From assembly GCA_003555285.1 (NCBI GenBank), contig PWGH01000202.1:1-7285 (forward strand): DNA of 7,285 nucleotides, given 5' to 3'. Made by a program: the position numbers and the translations under genes. This document shows positions 1 through 7,285 of the stretch, piece after piece (position 1 is the stretch's first letter; each line of letters starts with the position of its first letter). This stretch comes from Thioalkalivibrio sp. (GTDB taxonomy: Bacteria > Pseudomonadota > Gammaproteobacteria > Ectothiorhodospirales > Ectothiorhodospiraceae). The notes below the pieces were generated by a model that was given only the letters and a program-made list of their open reading frames with translations, was not told the DNA's origin and searched no databases.

Positions 1-56
1 CCCCCCCCCGGAATCCCGGCCCCGAATCCCTGGCCCAATCCCGGCACCTGACCCCC
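1..56 (-). repeat. C-tract tandem repeat; G-quadruplex motif on the - strand
   Basis: Three degenerate units of 13, 13 and 12 bases follow one another at 11-23, 24-36 and 37-48, all built on the core AATCCC plus a GGCCC-like tail. A run of nine C precedes them. C-runs of three or more lie at 1-9, 15-17, 20-23, 28-30, 34-36, 40-42 and 52-56. The first six are separated by only 2 to 5 bases, so the - strand fits the canonical G3N1-7 quadruplex pattern with spare tracts. The G-rich strand is also the sense strand of rnt downstream of its stop codon. No gene is visible here. The repeat and the motif are seen directly; whether it folds or does anything is unknown. Confidence 0.6.
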
Positions 57-75
57 GATCGCATCGGGGATCGGG
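53..75. repeat. Small GC-rich inverted repeat
   Basis: CCCCGAT (53-59) and ATCGGGG (63-69) form a perfect 7-bp stem with a three-base CGC loop. CCCGATC (54-60) can alternatively pair with GATCGGG (69-75). No T-run follows on either strand, so it does not look like a complete intrinsic terminator. Function unknown. Confidence 0.4.
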
Positions 76-113
76 TGATCGCTGCGGCTGAGCGGTTTCG
101 GGTGGGATTCAAT

Positions 114-141
114 CCGTCGTGGCAGGCTGCGACGGCTTTTC
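114..141 (+). terminator. Probable rho-independent terminator, + strand
   Basis: On the + strand, 114-122 pairs with 127-135 to give a 9-bp stem: six Watson-Crick pairs, two G-U pairs and an inner G-C pair. It closes a CAGG tetraloop and is followed directly by CTTTT. The G-U pairs become A-C mismatches on the opposite strand and no T-run follows there, so the signal points to + strand transcripts. No + strand gene ends just upstream in this window, so it would serve a gene lying before base 1. A weaker + strand candidate, GGCC/GGCC with a GTTTTT tail, follows at 161-184. Confidence 0.45.
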
Positions 142-182
142 TAAAACATCCACTTTCATCTGGCCGTGTTATTGGGCCGTTT

Positions 183-210
183 TTGGGGTCCTGGATTGAT
201 TGGATCCCAA
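183..210 (+). repeat. Imperfect inverted repeat downstream of rnt
   Basis: Bases 183-191 (TTGGGGTCC) and 202-210 (GGATCCCAA) form a 9-bp stem with one G-U pair on the + strand and an A-C mismatch on the - strand, around a 10-base loop. It starts 30 bases beyond the rnt stop codon. The - strand sequence after the hairpin reads A-rich and then GC-rich, without a U-tract, so I do not call it the rnt terminator. No convincing rnt terminator is visible in 1-239. Confidence 0.3.
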
Positions 211-239
211 ATGTAAGGTCAGGGGAGGCGGTCCGGGCT

Positions 240-911
240 TCAGCCGGCACTCTCCGGGATGAAGGCGGCTGCAGCGGGGATGCCGGCGGTGTCTGCCCAG
301 CGATTTGCGATGCGGCAGAAGATCTCGGCCGTCATCTCGGCATCGTAGGCGGCGCTGTGCGCGGATTCGTTGTCCCAGCCCAGGCCTGCGGCCTCCGCGG
401 CCCGCGCGAGCACGGTCTGACCGAAGGCCAAGGCCGACAGCGACACGGTGTCCAGGCTGCTGAAAGGGTGGAAGGGATTGCGTCGGATGCCGCAGCGCTC
501 GGCGGCGGCATGCACGAAGCTGAGATCGAAATGCGCGTTGTGGCCGACCAGAATGGCGCGCTTGCACTGATTGACCTTAACCTCCCGACGCACCTCGCTG
601 AAGAGTTGGCCGAGCGCCTGATCCTCCGGCTGGGCGATACGCAACGGGTGGAAGGGATCAATGCCGTTGACCTCCAGGGATTTGGGGTCGAGGAGTCCCC
701 CTTCGAAAGGACGCACATGCAGGCTCAGTGTATGGTCGACGTACAGGTGATCATCGGGGCCTCTGCGTAAAAACACGGCCGCGACCTGCAGCAACGCATG
801 CTGTCGGCAATCGAAGCCCCCGGTCTCGACATCGACCACGACGGGCAGGAAACCGCGAAAACGATTGGCCAGGGGGCGGGCTTCGGGGGGAAGGGTCAAG
901 GTTGCAGTCAT
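240..911 (-). CDS. rnt: Ribonuclease T (3'-5' exoribonuclease)
   Basis: RNase T is a homodimeric DEDDh exonuclease that trims the 3' ends of tRNA and other stable RNAs and takes part in tRNA end turnover. The 223-residue product is close to the 215 residues of E. coli RNase T and collinear with it. The catalytic set is complete: D27 and E29 in DVET (ExoI), D129 in HNAHFD (ExoII), and H185 and D190 in AHSAAYD (ExoIII). The family stretches RFRGFLPVV and RNPFHPF are present. Of the four Phe residues that stack on the substrate 3' end in the E. coli enzyme (29, 77, 124, 146), three are kept (F33, F128, F150) and the second is V81. The start at 911 fits the family N-terminus. The frame stays open upstream, and an alternative ATG at 971 would add 20 residues; neither start has a strong Shine-Dalgarno. 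The gene is divergent from aceE. No clear promoter or terminator was found for it. Confidence 0.95.
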   Translation of the reverse strand: MTATLTLPPEARPLANRFRGFLPVVVDVETGGFDCRQHALLQVAAVFLRRGPDDHLYVDHTLSLHVRPFEGGLLDPKSLEVNGIDPFHPLRIAQPEDQALGQLFSEVRREVKVNQCKRAILVGHNAHFDLSFVHAAAERCGIRRNPFHPFSSLDTVSLSALAFGQTVLARAAEAAGLGWDNESAHSAAYDAEMTAEIFCRIANRWADTAGIPAAAAFIPESAG

Positions 912-974
912 GAGATCCAGATCATTGCGGGCCGTTGCCGGCGAGGGGTGAGGGCAGCCGGACGCGGACATGGC

Positions 975-1004
975 TTGACCTGTGCCGGCTTCAGTCCGGA
1001 TACT
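975..1004 (+). promoter_or_regulatory. Candidate sigma-70 promoter for aceE-aceF-lpdA
   Basis: TTGACC (975-980, five of six consensus bases) is followed after 18 bases by GATACT (999-1004, four of six). Transcription would begin near 1011 and give a leader of about 150 bases before aceE. This is the best match I found in the 253-base rnt/aceE gap, but the -10 box is weak and promoters in GC-rich genomes are hard to call by eye. No PdhR-type palindrome (ATTGGT-N3-ACCAAT) was seen in the gap. Confidence 0.35.
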
Positions 1005-1096
1005 TGGGCCCTTCTTGCAGCCTGCTCGCACCCGTCGCACCGGTACGCATGGTAGCAGAAAGGGCGCCGGCGACTGACCGACCGCCCCGAGTCCCC

Positions 1097-1155
1097 AGGG
1101 CCGTTTTTCAAGGGCCGTTTCTCCAAGGCTGTTCTCTAAAAGTCCGTTCTCAAAG
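1097..1155. repeat. Four degenerate 15-bp tandem repeats in the aceE leader
   Basis: Units at 1097-1110, 1111-1125, 1126-1140 and 1141-1155 share the pattern AGgGCCGTTtcTCaA. Units 1 and 2 begin with the same ten bases, AGGGCCGTTT, and units 3 and 4 diverge progressively. The last unit flows into the aceE Shine-Dalgarno AAAGGG (1152-1157). The array ends nine bases before the aceE start codon, so it lies in the 5' untranslated leader of the operon. The repeat is seen directly; whether it binds a protein or affects translation is unknown. Confidence 0.6.
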
Positions 1156-1164
1156 GGATGACGC

Positions 1165-3828
<2,664 letters not shown>

Positions 3829-3862
3829 GTGTGTCGCCGCGTTCCCCGAGCCAGGAGCTGAA

Positions 3863-5194
3863 ATGAGCGAGACCATTACCGTGGATGTCCCGGACATCGG
3901 CGATTTCGAGGGCGTCGAGATCATCGAGGTGCTGGTGAGCGTGGGGGATCAGGTGGCCCCCGAGGACCCTTTGATCACCCTGGAGTCCGAGAAGGCCTCG
4001 ATCGAGATCCCGTCGCCGCAAGGCGGACGGGTAAAGAATCTGAAGGTCAAGGTCGGTGATCATGTGTCGCAGGGGGATCCGATCCTGGATCTGGAGGCTG
4101 ACGGCGCATCGGCCGGAGACCTGCCGGCAGAATCCGGGGCAACAGCACCCGAGGCAACAGCACCGCAGGAGGCCGCGACCGGGAAGCCCGCGGCCCCGCA
4201 GCCGGGTGCCGAGCGCGCGGAGCCGGTGCGGCCCGCGGCCGCGGAACAGGAGTCGCCGCGGTCGTCACCGACGGCGCACATCGCCAACGAGAAGGCCTTC
4301 CGCAAGGCCCATGCCTCGCCCGCCGTGCGCCGCTTCGCGCGCGAACTTGGGGTGGATCTGGCCAAGGTGGAGGGCAGCGGGCGCAAGAAGCGCATCCTGC
4401 GCGACGACGTGCAAGGCTTCGTGAAGCGCGCGCTCAGCCAAGGCGGCGGCTCGGCATTGGGTGTCGAGCCGATGCCGGAGATCGACTATAGCCAGTTCGG
4501 CCCGGTCGAGACCCTGGCACTGACGAAGATCAACAAGCTGACCGGCAAGAATCTGCACCGCAACTGGATCAGCGTGCCCCACGTGACCCAGTTCGACGAG
4601 GCGGACATCACCGAACTCGAGGACTTTCGCAAGTCGTTGAAGGAGGAATACGAGAAGAAGGGTGTGAAGGTCACCTTCCTGCCCTTCCTGATGAAAGCGG
4701 TAATGTCCGTGCTGAAGCAATACCCGCGGTTCAATGCTTCGCTGGATGCGACCGGCGAGAACCTGATCCTGAAGCAGTATTACAACCTCGGGGTGGCCGT
4801 GGATACGCCCGACGGGCTGGTCGTTCCGGTGGTGCGCGATGTCGACCGCAAGAGCCTGGTCGATCTGGCCGCCGAATTGATGGATCTGTCCCAGCGCGCC
4901 CGGGACCGCAAGCTCAAGACCAAGGACATGCAGGGGGGCTGTCTGACCATCTCCAGTCTCGGCGGTATCGGCGGCACCCAGTTCACGCCGATCGTGAACG
5001 CTCCGGAGGTTGCGATCCTCGGGGTTTCGCGTTCCGCGATCCGGCCGGTGTGGGACGGAAAGGCCTTCGTGCCGCGTCTGATCCTGCCGATTGCGCTGTC
5101 TTATGATCATCGGGTGATCGACGGGGTGCTCGGCGCACGCTTCACTTCGTCGCTGGTCGGTCTGTTGTCCGATATGCGCCGCATGCTGTTGTAA
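3863..5194 (+). CDS. aceF: Dihydrolipoamide acetyltransferase (PDH E2), single lipoyl domain
   Basis: E2 forms the structural core of PDH and transfers the acetyl group from its lipoyl arm to coenzyme A. The 443-residue product has, in order: one lipoyl domain (about 3-80, lipoylated K44 in ESEKASIEI); a flexible Ala/Pro/Glu-rich linker (about 82-145); a peripheral-subunit-binding domain (about 151-187, from ASPAVRRFAREL to the DDVQGF segment) that holds E1 and E3; and the catalytic domain (about 215-443) with active-site DHRVIDG (H416, D420) and a C-terminal DMRRMLL. E. coli AceF has three lipoyl domains and is about 630 residues; the difference here is mainly the lipoyl domain number. The ATG at 3863 is preferred because AGGAG lies five bases upstream and the product begins directly with the lipoyl fold. 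The same frame runs open back to an ATG at 3773, but that would overlap the end of aceE. The catalytic domain is of the acetyltransferase, not succinyltransferase, type, as the aceE neighbour also indicates. Confidence 0.97.
   Translation: MSETITVDVPDIGDFEGVEIIEVLVSVGDQVAPEDPLITLESEKASIEIPSPQGGRVKNLKVKVGDHVSQGDPILDLEADGASAGDLPAESGATAPEATAPQEAATGKPAAPQPGAERAEPVRPAAAEQESPRSSPTAHIANEKAFRKAHASPAVRRFARELGVDLAKVEGSGRKKRILRDDVQGFVKRALSQGGGSALGVEPMPEIDYSQFGPVETLALTKINKLTGKNLHRNWISVPHVTQFDEADITELEDFRKSLKEEYEKKGVKVTFLPFLMKAVMSVLKQYPRFNASLDATGENLILKQYYNLGVAVDTPDGLVVPVVRDVDRKSLVDLAAELMDLSQRARDRKLKTKDMQGGCLTISSLGGIGGTQFTPIVNAPEVAILGVSRSAIRPVWDGKAFVPRLILPIALSYDHRVIDGVLGARFTSSLVGLLSDMRRMLL
4139..4164 (+). 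repeat. 15-base tandem duplication in the aceF linker
   Basis: GCAACAGCACC occurs at 4139-4149 and again at 4154-4164, a period of 15 bases that encodes ATAPE followed by ATAPQ in the flexible linker after the lipoyl domain. The codons (GCA, ACA, GCA) end in A, unlike the G/C-ending codons of the rest of the gene. This is consistent with slippage or duplication in a length-tolerant linker. Confidence 0.5.
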
Positions 5195-5241
5195 GCGGCC
5201 ATGCACCGGAACGAAGCATCCCCGCGGACCCTCATGGCCGC
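5195..5241. repeat. Perfect 9-bp inverted repeat between aceF and lpdA
   Basis: GCGGCCATG (5195-5203), immediately after the aceF stop codon, is the exact reverse complement of CATGGCCGC (5233-5241). The 29-base loop contains the palindrome CCGCGG. No T-run follows, so it is not a typical terminator and lpdA is probably still co-transcribed. The right arm sits nine bases before the lpdA Shine-Dalgarno GGGAG (5250-5254). The stem could shield or process the mRNA; this is inference. The arms share an 11-base word with the repeats after lpdA. Confidence 0.5.
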
Positions 5242-5261
5242 ATCCAATCGGGAGTCGTCGG

Positions 5262-7043
5262 ATGAGTAATCTCACCAGCATCAAGGTTCCGGACATCGGT
5301 GATTTCCAGGACGTGGAGATCATCGAGGTTCTGGTGCATCCCGGGGCCACGTTGGCGCCGGAGGATCCGATCATCACCCTGGAGTCCGAAAAGGCCAGCA
5401 TCGACATCCCGGCGCCCGCGGCGGGGACCGTGAAGGCGGTGCATGTGAAGGTCGGCGATCGGGTCTCCGAGGGCGATCCAATCCTGGATCTGGAAACCGA
5501 CGCGGCCGCGCCCGAGGCCGGTGCCGACGAAGGCCAAGACACCGGCTCGAGCCAGCAGACCGGCGCCGGCCAGAAGGCTGATGGCGGCACCCAGGCCGCC
5601 CCCGAGGCGAAGACCTTCTCGGGCGATGCCGACCTGCAGTGCCAGGTGCTGGTGCTGGGTTCCGGCCCGGGCGGCTATACGGCGGCCTTTCGCGCCGCCG
5701 ATCTGGGCCTGGACGTGATCATGGTCGAGCGCTATCCGGAACTCGGCGGCGTGTGCCTGAATGTTGGCTGCATTCCCTCGAAGGCGCTGTTGCACGCCGC
5801 CGAGGTGATCGAGGAGGCGGAGCGCTTCTCGGAGCTCGGCATCGCCTTCGGCAAGCCCAAGATCGATCTGGACGGCCTGCGCGACTACAAGTCGGGGATC
5901 GTCGGCAAGTTGACCGGAGGCCTGAAGCACCTGTCCAAACAGCGCAAGGTGCGTGTGGTCCAGGGGGTGGGCACCTTCGAGGGCGGGCACGCGCTGGCGG
6001 TGGAAGGGCCGGACGGGCGCCAGGTGATCGCCTTCGAACACGCGATCATCGCCGCCGGTTCGAAGGTGGTTCGTCTTCCCGGTTTCCCCTGGGACGATCC
6101 GCGGGTGATGGATTCCACCGGTGCGCTGGAACTCGCCGATATTCCGAAGCGCCTGCTGGTGGTCGGGGGCGGCATCATCGGGCTCGAGATGGCGTGTGTC
6201 TACGACGCGCTGGGCAGCCGGGTCACTGTGATCGAGCTCTCCGACACGCTGATGCCCGGCGCCGATCGCGATCTGGTGCGTCCGCTCGAAAAGCGCATCC
6301 GCAAGCGCTACGAGAACATCTTTTTGAAGAGCAAGGTGGCCAAGGCCACGGCGAGCACGAAGGGCATCGAGGTCCGTTTCGAGGGTGAGGGCAAGAACCT
6401 GCCGGAGCAGGACGTGTTCGATCGTGTATTGGTCGCGGTGGGGCGTAGCCCGAATGGTGGTGCCCTCAATGCCGAGGCCGCCGGCGTGCGGGTGACCGAC
6501 CGCGGCTTTATCGAGGTGGACAGCCAGATGCGCACCAACGTCGCGCACATCTTCGCGATCGGGGATGTGGTCGGTCAGCCGATGCTGGCGCACAAGGCGA
6601 CGCACGAGGGCAAGGTGGCGGCCGAGGTGATCGCCGGGCACAAGGTGCATTTCGATGCCCGGGCGATTCCCGCTGTGGCCTATACCCACCCGGAGGTCGC
6701 GTGGATGGGGATCACCGAGGAGGCGGCCAAGCGAGACGGCATCGAATACACCAAGGGTTCCTTCCCCTGGGCCGCGTCGGGCCGCGCGATGGCCCTGGGT
6801 GCTGACGATGGCCTGAGCAAGATTCTGTTCGATGCCGATGGCCGGGTGATCGGTGCCGGCATCGTCGGGCCGATGGCCGGCGATCTGATCAGCGAGGCGA
6901 TGCTGGCGCTGGAGATGGGCGCCGACATGGAGGACATCGGCCTGACCGTGCATCCGCATCCGACGCTGTCGGAGACGGTGGCCTTCGCGGCCGAGGTCGC
7001 CCACGGCTCGATCACCGATATCCTGCCGCCGAAGAAACGCTGA
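5262..7043 (+). CDS. lpdA: Dihydrolipoamide dehydrogenase (PDH E3) with N-terminal lipoyl domain
   Basis: E3 is a homodimeric flavoprotein that reoxidises the dihydrolipoyl arms of the complex and passes electrons through FAD and a redox disulphide to NAD+. At 593 residues it exceeds a standard E3 of about 475 because it starts with a lipoyl domain (about 1-80, K44 in ESEKASIDI) and a Gly/Ala/Gln-rich linker (about 81-122). The E3 body follows: FAD-binding GSGPGG (133-138), redox pair C165 and C170 in GGVCLNVGC, NAD-binding GGGIIG (302-307) with E325 ending the second strand (NAD rather than NADP), FAD-contacting GD at 434-435, and the dimer-interface HPHPTLSE with catalytic H566 and E571. 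The start has GGGAG seven bases upstream. It is the last gene of the operon, 67 bases after aceF. Lipoyl-E3 fusions are known in other PDH operons, for example in Neisseria and Ralstonia. A separate E3 for 2-oxoglutarate dehydrogenase may exist elsewhere in the genome. Confidence 0.97.
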   Translation: MSNLTSIKVPDIGDFQDVEIIEVLVHPGATLAPEDPIITLESEKASIDIPAPAAGTVKAVHVKVGDRVSEGDPILDLETDAAAPEAGADEGQDTGSSQQTGAGQKADGGTQAAPEAKTFSGDADLQCQVLVLGSGPGGYTAAFRAADLGLDVIMVERYPELGGVCLNVGCIPSKALLHAAEVIEEAERFSELGIAFGKPKIDLDGLRDYKSGIVGKLTGGLKHLSKQRKVRVVQGVGTFEGGHALAVEGPDGRQVIAFEHAIIAAGSKVVRLPGFPWDDPRVMDSTGALELADIPKRLLVVGGGIIGLEMACVYDALGSRVTVIELSDTLMPGADRDLVRPLEKRIRKRYENIFLKSKVAKATASTKGIEVRFEGEGKNLPEQDVFDRVLVAVGRSPNGGALNAEAAGVRVTDRGFIEVDSQMRTNVAHIFAIGDVVGQPMLAHKATHEGKVAAEVIAGHKVHFDARAIPAVAYTHPEVAWMGITEEAAKRDGIEYTKGSFPWAASGRAMALGADDGLSKILFDADGRVIGAGIVGPMAGDLISEAMLALEMGADMEDIGLTVHPHPTLSETVAFAAEVAHGSITDILPPKKR

Positions 7044-7068
7044 AGAGTTCGTGGCGGGTGCGCGTTGC

Positions 7069-7096
7069 GGGGAGCCGGGAGCGGGGCGGGGGCGGG
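7069..7096 (+). other. G-quadruplex motif in the lpdA 3' untranslated region
   Basis: G-runs at 7069-7072, 7077-7079, 7083-7086, 7088-7092 and 7094-7096 are separated by 4, 3, 1 and 1 bases. This satisfies the G3N1-7 pattern with one spare tract. It lies on the mRNA-sense strand 25 bases after the lpdA stop codon and coincides with most of the left arm of the long palindrome, so the two folds would be mutually exclusive. Confidence 0.5.
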
Positions 7097-7184
7097 CCAG
7101 ACACGCTCAAGTCGTCCGTGAGCGCTCGATGCGGCCATCCCTGGCCGCCAACGGTCCGGCCCGCCCCCGCCCCACTCCCGGCTT
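7072..7184. repeat. Long GC-rich imperfect palindrome after the PDH operon
   Basis: Bases 7073-7102 pair with 7154-7183 at 28 of 30 positions without gaps. The two mismatches are 7082/7174 and 7099/7157, and a G-U pair adds 7072/7184. The enclosed 51 bases hold two further hairpins, 7104-7109 with 7119-7124 and GCGGCCA with TGGCCGC (7131-7148, loop TCCC), so the whole can draw as a long stem capped by a three-way junction. It lies 28 bases after the lpdA stop codon. In the transcript it could block 3' exonucleases or help end transcription, but there is no U-tract after it (TTGGGGTTG follows). I see no coding sequence here. Confidence 0.7.
7094..7162. repeat. 69-bp direct repeat, copy 1
   Basis: This copy matches 7217-7285 at 66 of 69 positions (differences at 7099, 7109 and 7118) with a period of 123 bases. 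It includes the ends GGGCC and GGCCC, the palindrome GAGCGCTC (7120-7127), and the hairpin GCGGCCA-TCCC-TGGCCGC (7131-7148). It forms the inner part of the long palindrome. No transposase or target-site duplication is visible. A REP/BIME-like or MITE-like element is possible but not shown. Confidence 0.75.
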
Positions 7185-7216
7185 GGGGTTGCGTCAGGGA
7201 GGTCCAGGGCGAGCGA

Positions 7217-7285
7217 GGGCCGGACACGCTCGAGTCGTCCATGAGCGCTCGATGCGGCCATCCCTGGCCGCCAACGGTCCGGCCC
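7217..7285. repeat. 69-bp direct repeat, copy 2 (runs to the window end)
   Basis: This copy has perfect 9-bp terminal inverted ends, GGGCCGGAC (7217-7225) and GTCCGGCCC (7277-7285), plus the inner GCGGCCA-TCCC-TGGCCGC hairpin at 7254-7271. The first hairpin (7227-7232 with 7242-7247) keeps six pairs, the last as G-U. The spacer before it (7163-7216) consists of the right arm of the first palindrome followed by about 32 bases in which I see nothing else. The window ends exactly at the end of this copy, so it may continue. Confidence 0.7.

Noticed and set aside
100..135. tRNA-like T-arm (GGATTCAATCC) in the upstream intergenic region
   Set aside because: Only three stem pairs form around the loop, and no acceptor, D or anticodon arms can be placed around it.
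75..770. 231-codon + strand open frame overlapping rnt
   Set aside because: It is the antisense-register shadow of rnt, with no recognisable domain.
912..1164. PdhR, Fnr or ArcA operator in the rnt/aceE gap
   Set aside because: I searched by eye for ATTGGT-N3-ACCAAT and TTGAT-N4-ATCAA style palindromes and found none.
5232..7004. 590-codon open frame antisense to lpdA, and a similar one (4265-5590) antisense to aceF
   Set aside because: Both use the same antisense register as above and are explained by codon bias; the sense strand encodes complete, recognisable enzymes.
7012..7261. Short - strand open frames after lpdA with a repeated peptide
   Set aside because: The peptide repetition is a by-product of the 69-bp DNA repeat. 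The frames overlap the lpdA end and lack any credible start signal or family.

Overview
The window is GC-rich chromosomal DNA carrying a complete pyruvate dehydrogenase (PDH) operon, aceE-aceF-lpdA, on the + strand, with the exoribonuclease gene rnt (RNase T) on the - strand upstream of it. RNase T is essentially a gammaproteobacterial enzyme. The homodimeric-type AceE is 887 residues long, the same as the E. coli protein. Together with the strong G/C preference at third codon positions, this points to a high-GC gammaproteobacterium. A Chromatiales/Ectothiorhodospiraceae-like host is only a guess. There is no phage, plasmid, transposase or CRISPR signal, and no previously undescribed protein system is visible.

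Layout. 1-239: intergenic, with a C-tract tandem repeat (G-quadruplex motif on the - strand), small hairpins, and a probable + strand terminator for a gene outside the window. 240-911 (-): rnt. 912-1164: divergent intergenic region with a candidate aceE promoter and a degenerate 15-bp tandem repeat that runs into the aceE ribosome binding site. 1165-3828: aceE (E1). 3863-5194: aceF (E2, with one lipoyl domain). 5195-5261: gap with a perfect 9-bp inverted repeat. 5262-7043: lpdA (E3 carrying its own N-terminal lipoyl domain). 7044-7285: no gene, but highly structured DNA made of a long GC-rich imperfect palindrome and two copies of a 69-bp self-complementary repeat.

The three + strand genes form one co-oriented unit with gaps of 34 and 67 bases, and together encode the whole complex. 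E1 decarboxylates pyruvate and acetylates lipoyl groups, E2 passes the acetyl group to CoA, and E3 reoxidises dihydrolipoamide with NAD+. E2 and E3 each carry one lipoyl domain, and the two domains are about 69% identical with no gaps. rnt is metabolically unrelated and simply divergent.

The least ordinary parts are non-coding: the repeat/palindrome array after lpdA, the 15-bp repeats in the aceE leader, and the G-rich repeat at the window start. One protein-level oddity is a Phe-to-Val change at a nucleobase-stacking position of RNase T.
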